DNA of 64,000 bases. It comes from Rugosimonospora acidiphila (GTDB lineage Bacteria; Actinomycetota; Actinomycetes; Mycobacteriales; Micromonosporaceae). The notes beneath the pieces were generated by a model that saw only the letters and a list, made by a program, of their open reading frames with translations, did no database searches and was not told where the DNA came from. Where the stretch lies: the NCBI RefSeq assembly GCF_039543385.1, contig NZ_BAABJQ010000004.1, positions 62,001 to 126,000 on the forward strand, written 5' to 3'. The position numbers and the translations under genes were made by a program. Each line of letters begins with the position of its first letter. Within the stretch, counting starts at the first letter, position 1. Of this stretch, positions 1-8,514 are shown piece by piece.

Positions 1-115
1 CGCGTTCGAGCACGATCATCTGAACGATGTCGGCCCCGGTCACGCCCAGGGTCCGGGCGACCTGGCCGAGCGAGCCGGGGCGATCGGGCAGCCGTACCCG
101 CAGCCGCAACAACAT
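1..115 (-). CDS. ACT-domain protein, N-terminal part
   Basis: Read on the minus strand, translation from ATG at 115 gives a beta-alpha opening typical of an ACT small-molecule-binding domain (LRVRLPDRPGSLGQVARTLG), which usually senses amino acids. A G-rich ribosome-binding stretch (GAGGGGGT) lies just upstream at about 120-127. Only the first 38 residues are inside the window, so the rest of the protein and any partner domain are unknown. Actinobacteria carry stand-alone ACT-domain proteins of this kind, but the specific role cannot be assigned. The 257 bases between this start and cebR hold no gene that I can support. Confidence 0.7.
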   Translation of the reverse strand, partial: MLLRLRVRLPDRPGSLGQVARTLGVTGADIVQMIVLER

Positions 116-372
116 GGAGGACCCCCTCTGAACTGTGTGCCGGGTCCAGCCTGGCGCAATTACGTTTCAGGACGATTGCGACACTGTGTCCCCGCCACAA
201 AGCCCGCCAATCCTCGCCCGACCAGCGACATTGGGGGAAAGATCAGCCGGCGGCGGGGCGGCGCTGGCGGCGGGGCAGCGCTGGCGGCGGCGGGCCCGGA
301 CCAGACCCACCCGGGCCCGGGCCCGACGATCGGGCGGGGTCAGTCTTTCGGCGACGAAGCGGCCGGAACGGG

Positions 373-1419
373 TCAGGCCGAGGCCCGGCGCACCAGGTGG
401 GTGTCCAGCATCACCGAGCGGTGCTCGTCCGCCTCGCCCCGGATCCGGTCCAGCAGCAGCCGGGCCATCTCCCGACCCATCTCCTCCACCGGCTGGTGCA
501 CCGTGGTCAGCGGCGGATCGGTCTGCCGCGCCAGGGCCGAGTCCTCGAACCCGACCACGGCCACGTCCGACGGGATCCGCCGGCCCCGGTCCTTGAGTAC
601 CCGCATGGCGCCGAAGGCCATCAGGTCCGAGGCGGCGAACAGCCCGTCGATGCCCGGCCGGGCGGACAGCAGCCCGCGCATGGCCGCCGCGCCGCTCTCC
701 TCGCTGAAGTCGCCGTACCCGATCAGGGCCTCGTCCAGCTTGAGCCCGGCCTCCACGATCGCCTGCCGGTACCCGGCCAGTCGATCCACGCCCACGCCCA
801 TGTCCTGCGGCCCGGCGATCACCGCTATCTGCTGGCGCCCGTCCGCCGCCAGGTGCTCCACCGCCTGCCGGGCGCCCCCAGCGTTGTCCACGTCCACGAA
901 GTTGATCGGTTGATCGTCCGGTATCAGCATGCCGGCCGGCCGGCCGCCGAGGACCGCGGGCAGCCCGCGCTCGCGCAGCCGGCCGGGCAGCGGATCGTCG
1001 TCGTGCAGGGACAGCAGCAGAACGCCGTCGACGTGCTGGCGGGTCAGGTGCTGGTTGACCCGGTCGCGCTCCTCCGGCGACTGGGCCATCGCCAGCCACA
1101 ACTGCAGCGGGGTCTCCAGCAGCACGCTGCTGATGCCCCGGATGATGCCGGCGAAGAACGGCTCCCCGAACACCCGGGCCTCGGACTCGGAGACGACCAG
1201 CGCGACAGAGTCGTTACGCTGCGTGACCAGTGCCCGCGCGGCCCGGTTCGGTACGTAGCCCAACTCCTCGATCGCCCGCTGGACCGCCGCCTTCGCCTCG
1301 GGGCTCACCTGAGGGGATCCGTTGACGACCCGGGACACGGTGCCACGGCCGACACCCGCCCGGGCCGCCACCTCGTCCAGCGTGGGTCGTCCGGCGGAAC
1401 GGGTTCGCTGGGTCGTCAT
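373..1419 (-). CDS. cebR: LacI-family repressor CebR/CelR-like (cello-oligosaccharide regulator)
   Basis: A 348-residue LacI/GalR regulator. The N-terminal helix-turn-helix and hinge (PTLDEVAARAGVGRGTVSRV, about residues 12-31, then VVNGSPQVSPEAKAAVQ) are followed by a periplasmic-binding-like effector domain. It is the last gene of the cebE-cebF-cebG-bglC run, 39 bp after bglC, and starts at ATG 1419 behind a GGAGAT-type site. Two operators upstream of cebE match the 14-bp CebR/CelR site TGGGAGCGCTCCCA, which known family members release when bound to cellobiose. The assignment rests on context plus operator match. Placement at the 3' end of the operon, if it is co-transcribed, would put it under its own control. 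Confidence 0.88.
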   Translation of the reverse strand: MTTQRTRSAGRPTLDEVAARAGVGRGTVSRVVNGSPQVSPEAKAAVQRAIEELGYVPNRAARALVTQRNDSVALVVSESEARVFGEPFFAGIIRGISSVLLETPLQLWLAMAQSPEERDRVNQHLTRQHVDGVLLLSLHDDDPLPGRLRERGLPAVLGGRPAGMLIPDDQPINFVDVDNAGGARQAVEHLAADGRQQIAVIAGPQDMGVGVDRLAGYRQAIVEAGLKLDEALIGYGDFSEESGAAAMRGLLSARPGIDGLFAASDLMAFGAMRVLKDRGRRIPSDVAVVGFEDSALARQTDPPLTTVHQPVEEMGREMARLLLDRIRGEADEHRSVMLDTHLVRRASA

Positions 1420-1458
1420 GTCACAAATCTCCTCGCCGGTCCGAGCCTGATCGCCTCC

Positions 1459-2889
1459 CTATTGTGCGGTCAGCCCGTTCCGCCTGGTTACCTGCGCGTA
1501 CCACGCGCCGCTGGCCTTGAAGACCCGGCGCTGGGTCGTGTAGTCCACATACACCATGCCAAAGCGCTTTTCGTAGCCCCAGGCCCACTCGAAATTGTCC
1601 AGCAGCGACCAGGCAAAGTATCCGCGAAGTGGGACTCCCTCGCTGATCGCCTGGTAGCAGGCGCGCAGGTGGCCGTCCAGGAATCCCACCCGGTCCAGGT
1701 CGTCGACCCGACCCTCGGCGTCCGGTACGTCGTCGAACGCCGCGCCGTTCTCCGTGACGTACAACGGCAGCTCCGGGTACTCGTCGTGCACCCGGCGCAG
1801 CACCTCGACCAGGCCGGGAGCGTCGATCTCCCACTTCATGCCGGTCAGCGGCACGTCCCGGCTCACGAACCGGACGTTCTCGCTGCCCGGCCAGTCGGAG
1901 GGTCCGGAGCCGGCCATCGGGGTGCCCGCCGGGGGCGCGGCCACCACGTACCGGCTGTAGTAGTTGATCCCGAGCAGGTCCAGCGGCGCGCTGATCACGT
2001 CCAGGTCGCCGTCCCGGACGTGCCTGAAATCGGACAGCCCGCGCACGTCGTCGATCACGTCCTCCGGGTACCGGCCGAGGAGCAGCGGATCGAGGAAGAT
2101 CCGGTGCGCCAGCCCGTCGATGCGGCGGGTCGCGTCGAGGTCCTCGGGGCACTCGCTGGCCGCCGACATCGCGTACAGGTTGAGCGTGATGCCCACGCTG
2201 GCCGGCGGGCCGGACTGCTGCCGGATCGCCCGGGTCGCGAGGCCGTGGCCGAGCATGAGGTGGTGCGCGGCCGGAATGGTGAGCGCCGGCTCCCCCCGGC
2301 CGGGCGCGTGCTGGCCCGAGCCGTACCCGAGGAACGCGGAGCACCACGGTTCGTTCATCGTGGTCCAGTGCGACACCCGGTCGCCGAGCGCGAGGTGCAG
2401 GGCGGCGGCGTAGTCGGCGAACCGGTAGGCGGTGTCCCGGTTGGGCCAGCCGCCGGCGTCCTCCAACTCCTGCGGCAGGTCCCAGTGGTACAGCGTGAGC
2501 CAGGGCTCGATGCCCCGCCCGTTCAGCTCGTCGAGCAGCCGCTTGTAGAAGTCCACGCCGGCCTGGTTGAGCGGGCCGGAGCCGCCGGGCTGCACCCGTG
2601 ACCAGGACGTCGAGAACCGGTACGAGCGCAGGCCCATGCGCTCCATGAGGTCCACATCATCCCGGTACCGGTGGTAGTGGTCGCAGGCGACGTCGCCGGT
2701 GTCGCCGCCGGCCACCCGCCCGGGAGTGTGGCTGAAGGTGTCCCAGATCGAGGCGGTCCGACCGTCCTCTGCCGCAGCTCCCTCGATCTGGTAGGCGGCA
2801 GTCGCCGCCCCCCACAGGAAATCGGCGGGGAACGTCGCGGCATCCTGTGCCAGCAGGACAGCTTCGGGCGCGAGATTGTAGGTAGTCAC
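1459..2889 (-). CDS. bglC: Family GH1 beta-glucosidase
   Basis: A 476-residue cytoplasmic GH1 enzyme that hydrolyses imported cellobiose/cello-oligosaccharides to glucose. Both catalytic glutamates are visible: the acid/base in TMNEP (E180) and the nucleophile in YVTENG (E380). The fold begins with PADFLWGAATAAYQIEGA. An open frame runs further upstream, but GTG 2889 shares four bases with the cebG stop (GTGA) and gives the normal family length, so it is chosen over the upstream ATG at 3180. There is no signal peptide, consistent with intracellular cleavage after ABC uptake. It is translationally coupled to cebG and followed by cebR. Confidence 0.93.
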   Translation of the reverse strand: MTTYNLAPEAVLLAQDAATFPADFLWGAATAAYQIEGAAAEDGRTASIWDTFSHTPGRVAGGDTGDVACDHYHRYRDDVDLMERMGLRSYRFSTSWSRVQPGGSGPLNQAGVDFYKRLLDELNGRGIEPWLTLYHWDLPQELEDAGGWPNRDTAYRFADYAAALHLALGDRVSHWTTMNEPWCSAFLGYGSGQHAPGRGEPALTIPAAHHLMLGHGLATRAIRQQSGPPASVGITLNLYAMSAASECPEDLDATRRIDGLAHRIFLDPLLLGRYPEDVIDDVRGLSDFRHVRDGDLDVISAPLDLLGINYYSRYVVAAPPAGTPMAGSGPSDWPGSENVRFVSRDVPLTGMKWEIDAPGLVEVLRRVHDEYPELPLYVTENGAAFDDVPDAEGRVDDLDRVGFLDGHLRACYQAISEGVPLRGYFAWSLLDNFEWAWGYEKRFGMVYVDYTTQRRVFKASGAWYAQVTRRNGLTAQ

Positions 2890-3800
2890 GCTTTGAGAGC
2901 ACCTTCCATGATGCCGCCGATGATCTGACGGCCGAGCACGATGAAGACGATCAGCAGCGGCACTGTCGCCACCGCCGTACCGGCGAACACCTGCGCGTAG
3001 TCCTGGTAATACCCGTTGCCCAGGTTGCGTAGGGATATCAGGACCGTTGGATTCGCCGGGTCCTGCATGGCGACCAGTGGCCAGAGGAAGTCGTTCCACG
3101 TCTGCATGAACGTGAAGATCCCCAGTACCGCCGCGGCCGGGCGCAGCGCCGGCAGCACGACGTGCCAGTAGATGCCCCACGTGTTGCTGCCGTCGACGCG
3201 GGCCGCCTCGATGAGCTCATCGGGCACCGCCTGGCTGGCGTACTGCCGCATCATGAACACGCCGAAGCCGTTGACCAGCACCGGCACGATGACCGCGGCC
3301 AGACGGTTCTCCCAGCCCAGCTTGACCATGATCAGGTACAGCGGGATGAGCCCGATCTGCACCGGGATCATCATGCTGCCGAGGATCACCAGCAGCATCG
3401 CGCTCTTGCCGCGGAAGCGCAGCTTGGCGAACGCGAAGCCGGCCAGCGAGGAGAAGAAGACCACCGAGAGGGTCACGCAACTGGCGATGATGACCGAGTT
3501 GAGCAGGCCCTTGCCGACGTTCGCGCTCTCGTTGGAGAAGACCTTCGACAGGTTGCTCATGAGGTGACTGCCGGGCAGCAGCGCCGGCGGGGACTTGTAG
3601 ATGTCGTCGTTGTCCTGCGTCGCGCCGATCAGCATGAAGTAGAGCGGGAAGATCGACAGGACGATCGCCACGAGCAGGGTCAGGTAGGTCAGCGGGCTGG
3701 TCTGCCACAGCCGGGAGGAGGCCGCCCGCACCCGCCTGGGTCGCTCGCGGTGTTGGGGTTCGTCGACGCGGGCGTGCGAGGTGTAAAGCGTCGCCATCAC
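2886..3800 (-). CDS. cebG: Cello-oligosaccharide ABC transporter permease CebG
   Basis: A 304-residue MalG-type inner-membrane permease. Six hydrophobic segments follow a basic cytoplasmic N-terminus (first segment SPLTYLTLLVAIVLSIFPLY). The ATPase-contacting EAA loop is clear (EAARVDGSNTWGIYWHVVLP). It pairs with CebF to form the channel for a CebE-type importer. No ATPase gene lies in the operon. In Streptomyces such systems share the MsiK ATPase encoded elsewhere, and the same is likely here. It starts 7 bp after cebF ends and overlaps bglC by four bases. Confidence 0.9.
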   Translation of the reverse strand: MMATLYTSHARVDEPQHRERPRRVRAASSRLWQTSPLTYLTLLVAIVLSIFPLYFMLIGATQDNDDIYKSPPALLPGSHLMSNLSKVFSNESANVGKGLLNSVIIASCVTLSVVFFSSLAGFAFAKLRFRGKSAMLLVILGSMMIPVQIGLIPLYLIMVKLGWENRLAAVIVPVLVNGFGVFMMRQYASQAVPDELIEAARVDGSNTWGIYWHVVLPALRPAAAVLGIFTFMQTWNDFLWPLVAMQDPANPTVLISLRNLGNGYYQDYAQVFAGTAVATVPLLIVFIVLGRQIIGGIMEGALKA

Positions 3801-3807
3801 AGCTCCT

Positions 3808-4797
3808 TTACTTGTCCGAGTTGATCCGGCGAACGATGAGGAAGTTCAGCACCGACGTGATCAGGATCAACAGGAACAGGACCCACGCGATGGCGCCGGC
3901 GTAACCCAGCCGGGAACGGTTGAACATCTCCTGCAGCAGGTACATCGTCACGGTCTGGAACTGGTGCAGCGAGCCGCCGCCCAGATAGTTCGAACCGCTG
4001 CCGAACAGCGCCGGTTCGCCGAAGAGTTGCAGACCGCCGATGGTGGAGATGATCACGGTGAACACGATGGTCGGTCGCAGCATCGGTACCGTGATCCGCC
4101 AGAACTGGGTGATCGGCCGGGCGCCGTCCAGCGAGGCCGACTCGTAGATGTCCTTCGGGATCGTCTGCATGCCGGCCAGGTAGATCAGCGTGTTGTAGCC
4201 GGTCCAATGCCAGTTCACCATCGTGGCGAGGGCCGACCACGAGGCCACCTTGCTGGCCTTCCAGTCGATGTGGTGCACGCCAACGAAGTGCAGCAGGTAG
4301 TTGATCAGCCCGAAGTCCTTGCTGTAGAGCTGGTTGAAGACCAGGCCGATGACCGCGGTGGAGGTCACGATCGGCGCGACGATCCCGATCCGCAGCAGCG
4401 TGCGCCCGCGCAGGGCGCGGTTGAGCAGGTTGGCCAGGAACAGCGCCATGAGCAGCTGGGGAATCGTGGAGATCACGAAGATCCCGAACGTGTTGCCGAC
4501 CGAGTTCCAGAAGTCGTGGTCGTGGTACAGCTCGACGTAGTTGGACCATCCCACCGAGGTCGAGGTCTGCGCGCCGAGCTGCCAGTTCCGGGTGGACACG
4601 AAGAGCGTGTAACCCAGCGGGTAGAGCATGAACAGCGCGAAGATGATGAAGAACGGTGCGACGTAGAGGTATGGCGAACCCTTGATGTCCAGAGCGGTCA
4701 GGCGGGATCGCAGGGTACGGGGCGGACGAGGTGGTAGCGCCTGTCTGGCCGCGTCGGTCGGGCCGTGCGCGGGCGTCGCGTCGAGGTGCAGGCTCAT
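3808..4797 (-). CDS. cebF: Cello-oligosaccharide ABC transporter permease CebF
   Basis: A 329-residue MalF-type permease. After a Pro-rich cytoplasmic leader of about 35 residues, the first membrane segment is LYVAPFFIIFALFMLYPLGY. The EAA loop appears as ESASLDGARPITQFWRITVP. It forms a heterodimer with CebG and receives substrate from lipoprotein CebE. It lies 150 bp downstream of cebE. That gap contains two stem-loops, so expression may be lower than for the binding protein. The ATG at 4797 is preceded by a GGGAGAGAAT ribosome-binding region; a longer frame to 4867 exists in another reading frame and is a shadow. Confidence 0.9.
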   Translation of the reverse strand: MSLHLDATPAHGPTDAARQALPPRPPRTLRSRLTALDIKGSPYLYVAPFFIIFALFMLYPLGYTLFVSTRNWQLGAQTSTSVGWSNYVELYHDHDFWNSVGNTFGIFVISTIPQLLMALFLANLLNRALRGRTLLRIGIVAPIVTSTAVIGLVFNQLYSKDFGLINYLLHFVGVHHIDWKASKVASWSALATMVNWHWTGYNTLIYLAGMQTIPKDIYESASLDGARPITQFWRITVPMLRPTIVFTVIISTIGGLQLFGEPALFGSGSNYLGGGSLHQFQTVTMYLLQEMFNRSRLGYAGAIAWVLFLLILITSVLNFLIVRRINSDK

Positions 4798-4879
4798 CTG
4801 ATTCTCTCCCGATCAGGGCCGACGGGCGGGGCGCCGGGCGCCATCGCCGCCGGCGGCCCAGGTCCATGCGCCGGGCCGG

Positions 4880-4947
4880 TCGTGGTCGGAACCGGTACGC
4901 GGGTGGCCACCACCCGGACCGATCCGGCCACGACCGGCCTGTGGCCG
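4880..4947 (-). promoter_or_regulatory. Intergenic stem-loops between cebE and cebF
   Basis: Immediately after the cebE stop, CGGCCAC (4925-4931) pairs with GTGGCCG (4941-4947). A second hairpin pairs CGGGTG (4900-4905) with CACCCG (4911-4916). In many sugar-importer operons such structures protect the binding-protein transcript or partly terminate it, so the lipoprotein exceeds the permeases. That role is inferred here. Confidence 0.4.
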
Positions 4948-6267
4948 CTACTTGGCCGCCGCCGCGCCGCTGCTCAGCGCGAGTTGCCAGGCCTGGTCAG
5001 GGGTCTTCTTCTTCTGCTCGACCGCTTGCAGCGTGGCCTCCACCGCCGTACGCACGTCGTTGTTCTTCGCACCGAGGTAGACCGGCTTGAGTGCCTCGGC
5101 ACCCGCACCGAAGATCTGCCCGGTCGGCGCGTTGCTGAAGTACGGGTTCTTGAACGCCTGGAAGGTGGGGTCGTCGTAGTCCTTCGGCGAGGACGGCAGG
5201 TTGCCCAGCTTCTCGAACACGGCCAGCTGGCTCTCCGGGCTGGTCAGGAACTTCACCAGGTCCGCGGCCTCGGCCGGGTGCTTGCTCTGCTTGGTGACCG
5301 ACAGGAACGAGCCGCCCCAGTTGCCGCCGTCGCCCGGCGCCTTGGCGATGTCCCACTTGCCGGACAGGCCGTCGCCGGAGTTCTCCTGGATGTTCGCGAG
5401 CATCCAGGCGGGGCAGGCGATGGTCGCGAACTTGGAGTTCTTGAAGCCCGCGGTCCACTCGTCGGAGAACGAGATCTCGCCGGCCGACAGGCCCTGGCTG
5501 ATCGCCTTCGTGGTCATGTCGTACGCGGTCTTGATGTCCGGGTTCGAGCTGAGCACCAGGTTGTTCGACTTGTCGAAGTAGGTGTAACCGGTGTTGGCGC
5601 CGGCCACCTGCATCAGGATGTTGTTGTAAAGGTTGGTCGCCGCGTCCACCCACTTGGCCTTCGAACCCTCGGGTGAGCCCGCGAACTTCACGCCCTGGTC
5701 GAGGTAGGCCTGCCAGGTCGGCCACAGGTTGCCGACGGCGGTGCGGTCGGTGGGCAGGCCGGCCGCGGCGAACATGTCGGTGCGGTAGCAGATGCCCATG
5801 GAGCCGACGTCGGTGCCCAGGCCGAGCAGCTTGCCGTCGGAGGTCGTGCCCTCCTGGAACTTCCACGGCAGGAAGTTGTCCTTGAGCGCGGCGCCGCCGT
5901 AGTTGTTGAGGTCAACGAAGTCCTGCGCCAGGCCCTTGTACTTCGTGATGGTGCCCTCTTCCAGGGCCACGATGTCGCCCGCGCCGGCGCCCGCGGCGAG
6001 CGTCTGGTCCAGCTTGGTGTTCTCGTCACCAAGCTGCTGACCCTCGCCGATCTCCTTGATGGTGATATTGGGGTGGGTCTGCATGTACTTGTCGTACAGG
6101 CCGGCCTTGGCCGTCTCGTAGCCGAACTCCCCGTAGACCGTGACGGTCAGTGTGATCTTCTTGTCGCCGGAGGCAGTGTCGCTCTTCGAACAGCCGGCCG
6201 CGACCAGCGCGGCGGCGGCTACCACAGCGACCGCCGCGAACCCGCGGCGGCGCGAGATGACGCCCAT
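4948..6267 (-). CDS. cebE: Cello-oligosaccharide-binding lipoprotein CebE
   Basis: A 439-residue family-1 extracellular solute-binding protein, anchored outside the membrane. A lipoprotein signal (MGVISRRRGF followed by a hydrophobic stretch and LVAAGC) puts the lipid-modified cysteine at residue 26. The mature protein has a typical oligosaccharide-binding fold with many aromatic residues and a GICYRTDMFAAAGLPTDRT signature of sugar-binding proteins. The frame is open to 6522, but the ATG at 6267 alone gives a correct signal peptide and has GAGAGGGG upstream. It is the first gene of the operon and is preceded by a strong promoter with two CebR operators. Confidence 0.92.
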   Translation of the reverse strand: MGVISRRRGFAAVAVVAAAALVAAGCSKSDTASGDKKITLTVTVYGEFGYETAKAGLYDKYMQTHPNITIKEIGEGQQLGDENTKLDQTLAAGAGAGDIVALEEGTITKYKGLAQDFVDLNNYGGAALKDNFLPWKFQEGTTSDGKLLGLGTDVGSMGICYRTDMFAAAGLPTDRTAVGNLWPTWQAYLDQGVKFAGSPEGSKAKWVDAATNLYNNILMQVAGANTGYTYFDKSNNLVLSSNPDIKTAYDMTTKAISQGLSAGEISFSDEWTAGFKNSKFATIACPAWMLANIQENSGDGLSGKWDIAKAPGDGGNWGGSFLSVTKQSKHPAEAADLVKFLTSPESQLAVFEKLGNLPSSPKDYDDPTFQAFKNPYFSNAPTGQIFGAGAEALKPVYLGAKNNDVRTAVEATLQAVEQKKKTPDQAWQLALSSGAAAAK

Positions 6268-6413
6268 CCTTATGACCCCTCTCAGGTCGCGATGTGTGGC
6301 GAAGGTGCCGGCCAGGGCCGGCCTTTTCGTTGGGGTGTGCCCGGCCCGCCAGTGACTGGCCGGACCGGGACGCCACACCGTGAGTGGGGCCCGTGGCTTC
6401 CAACCACGAGCCT

Positions 6414-6427
6414 CGGGAGCGCTCCCA
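6414..6427. promoter_or_regulatory. CebR/CelR operator O2 (cebE promoter, start-proximal)
   Basis: CGGGAGCGCTCCCA matches the published CebR/CelR consensus TGGGAGCGCTCCCA at 13 of 14 positions, with a perfect 12-bp inner palindrome at 6415-6426. It sits two bases past the -10 element and covers the expected transcription start near 6423, an ideal repression position. Confidence 0.9.
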
Positions 6428-6429
6428 TG

Positions 6430-6458
6430 AGAGTGCCGCCGAGTTTTCGGGCTGTCAA
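6430..6458 (-). promoter_or_regulatory. cebE operon promoter
   Basis: On the minus strand a perfect TTGACA (6453-6458) is separated by exactly 17 bp from CACTCT (6430-6435). The core lies between the two CebR operators. The expected start near 6423 gives a leader of about 155 nt before cebE. Confidence 0.75.
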
Positions 6459-6466
6459 GGGCGGCT

Positions 6467-6480
6467 TGGGAGCGTTCCCA
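6467..6480. promoter_or_regulatory. CebR/CelR operator O1 (upstream of -35)
   Basis: TGGGAGCGTTCCCA matches the CebR/CelR consensus at 13 of 14 positions and lies 8 bp upstream of the -35 box. Its centre is 53 bp from that of O2, about five helical turns, so both sites fall on one face of the DNA. Confidence 0.88.
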
Positions 6481-6741
6481 TTTCGTTACGGGCTCCACCT
6501 GGCCCCCCACAAGGCCGAGCACGCCGTCCAGGAGAGGAAAAATTCGCGGGTCTCACGACATCGCGCGCGATAAATCCCGCCGACGGCGGGGCCCACCGAG
6601 GTATCGGCGGATCGGCGTCGCGCGGTCCCACACCGGGACGTCACTGCGTGCGATCGTCGCCCGCGCGACGCACCCCGCCCGGACGCCCGGACCGCCCGGA
6701 CCGCCCGGACCGCCGAAGGACGCCGCGACCGACCGGCGCGA

Positions 6742-8361
6742 TCAGCCGCCCAGCTCGGCGATGGAGATCTCGCGCATCTCCACCTTGCGCACCTTGCCCG
6801 TCACCGTCATCGGGAACGCGTCAACCACCCGGACGTACCGCGGGATCTTGTAGTGCGCGAGCTTGCCGGCGCAGAAGGCGCGCAGCTGCTCGACGCCGAA
6901 CTCCGCCGCGCCCTCGCGCAGCTTCACCCAGGCCACCAACTCCTCGCCGTACTTCGCGTCGGGGACCCCGATCACCTGCGCGTCCACGATGTCCGGGTGG
7001 GTGTAGAGGAACTCCTCGATCTCGCGCGGGTAGATGTTCTCCCCGCCCCGGATCACCATGTCCTTGATCCGCCCGACGATCGACAGGTACCCGGCGGGGT
7101 CCATCACGGCCAGGTCGCCGGTGTGCATCCAGCGCCCCGCGTCGATCGACTCCGCCGTCATGTCGGGCAGATTCCAGTACCCGAGCATCACGCTGTACCC
7201 GCGGGTGCACAGCTCACCGGCCTCGCCGCGGGGCACCGGCGCCCCGGTGGCCGGATCGACCACCTTCACCTCGACGTGCGGGTGCACCGCGCCGACCGTG
7301 GACACCCGGCGCTCCAGGTCGTCGTCGCCCCGCGTCTGGCAGGACACCGGGGAGGTCTCCGTCATCCCGTAACAGATGGTCACCTCGGCCATGCCCAGCT
7401 CGCCGATCACCCGCTTCATCACCTCGACCGGGCAGGGCGAGCCGGCCATCACGCCGGTACGCAGGCTGGACAGGTCGTGCTCGGGCAGCGACGGTTCGGC
7501 CAGCTCGGCGATGAACATGGTGGGCACGCCGTACAGCGCGGTGCACCGCTCGGCGGCGACGGCGCGCAGCGTGGCGGCCGGATCGAACGCCGGGCCCGGG
7601 ATCACCACGCAGGCACCGTGGCTGGTCGCCGCGAGGTTGCCCATCACCATGCCGAAGCAGTGGTAGAACGGCACCGGTACGCAGATCCGGTCCGCCTCGG
7701 TGATGCCCTGCCCCTCGGCCACGAAGAACCCGTTGTTGAGGATGTTGTGGTGGGACAGCGTGGCGCCCTTCGGGAAGCCGGTGGTACCCGAGGTGTACTG
7801 GATGTTGATCGGGTCGTCGAAGGTGAGGGTGGCCTCCCGGTCCGGCAGCAGCGCCTCGTCGACGGTCGACCCGCCGTCGAGCAGTTCGGACCAGTCGGCC
7901 GTGCCGAGATAGACCACCTCCCGCAGCGCGGGGCACTCCGGCCGGATCTGGTCCACGATAGCCCGGTAGTCCGACGTCTTGAACGTCTCCGTCGAGATCA
8001 GCGTGCGCACGCCGGCCTGTTGCAGCACGTAGGACAGTTCGTGGCCGCGGTACGCCGGGTTGATGTTGACCAGGATCGCGCCGATCCGGGCGGTGGCGTA
8101 CTGCACGAGCAGCCACTCGGGGACGTTCGGCGCCCAGATCCCCACCCGTTCGCCGCGGTCCACCCCGAGCGCGAGCAGGCCCAGCGCCACCCGCCGCACG
8201 TCGGCGTCGAACTCCCGGTACGTCCACCGCCGGCCGCTGGGCACGTCGACCAGCGCCTCGCGATCGGGAAAGCGGGCCACGGTGGCGGCCAGGTTGGCGC
8301 CGATCGTGTCGCCGAGCAGCGGCGTGGTGGACGGACCGTTGGCGTAGGACAGTGCCGGCAT
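6742..8361 (-). CDS. AMP-forming fatty-acyl-CoA synthetase
   Basis: A 539-residue ANL-superfamily adenylating enzyme that activates a carboxylic acid to acyl-AMP and then acyl-CoA. Motifs in order are the phosphate loop YTSGTTGFPKGATLSH, the YGMTETSP adenine-binding segment, TGDLAV, GRIKDMVIRGGENIYPREIE at the hinge, and the C-terminal catalytic lysine in TVTGKVRK. It most resembles medium/long-chain FadD-type ligases; the exact chain length cannot be read. The chosen ATG at 8361 has GGAGGTG six bases upstream; the open frame beyond it to 9294 is non-coding. It is divergent from a padR gene whose likely operator lies in the shared region. Confidence 0.88.
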   Translation of the reverse strand: MPALSYANGPSTTPLLGDTIGANLAATVARFPDREALVDVPSGRRWTYREFDADVRRVALGLLALGVDRGERVGIWAPNVPEWLLVQYATARIGAILVNINPAYRGHELSYVLQQAGVRTLISTETFKTSDYRAIVDQIRPECPALREVVYLGTADWSELLDGGSTVDEALLPDREATLTFDDPINIQYTSGTTGFPKGATLSHHNILNNGFFVAEGQGITEADRICVPVPFYHCFGMVMGNLAATSHGACVVIPGPAFDPAATLRAVAAERCTALYGVPTMFIAELAEPSLPEHDLSSLRTGVMAGSPCPVEVMKRVIGELGMAEVTICYGMTETSPVSCQTRGDDDLERRVSTVGAVHPHVEVKVVDPATGAPVPRGEAGELCTRGYSVMLGYWNLPDMTAESIDAGRWMHTGDLAVMDPAGYLSIVGRIKDMVIRGGENIYPREIEEFLYTHPDIVDAQVIGVPDAKYGEELVAWVKLREGAAEFGVEQLRAFCAGKLAHYKIPRYVRVVDAFPMTVTGKVRKVEMREISIAELGG

Positions 8362-8463
8362 GGCGCACCTCCGCGAAGCGGCGTCCCCGGCGACGCCGTT
8401 CCAATGATTGTCATCACTGAAGATCCCGATCGGAAGAGGCGCGGTCGACGGCTTGTGATCGAG

Positions 8464-8495
8464 ATACTCGCGAACGTATGCTCGTCCGCGAGTAT
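8464..8495. promoter_or_regulatory. Inverted repeat, probable PadR operator
   Basis: A perfect 9-bp inverted repeat: ATACTCGCG at 8464-8472 and CGCGAGTAT at 8487-8495, separated by 14 bp. Arm centres are 23 bp apart, about two helical turns. It lies 20 bp before the padR start and about 100 bp before the divergent acyl-CoA synthetase. This is the expected place for an autorepressor that may also control the synthetase. Confidence 0.7.
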
Positions 8496-8514
8496 TTGTG
8501 AACGAGGAGTTGTC

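Noticed and set aside
397..2601. 734-residue open frame on the plus strand opposite cebR and bglC
   Set aside because: It is the mirror frame of two strongly supported genes. High GC keeps it open, and the translation is Arg/Val/Gly/His-rich with no domain.
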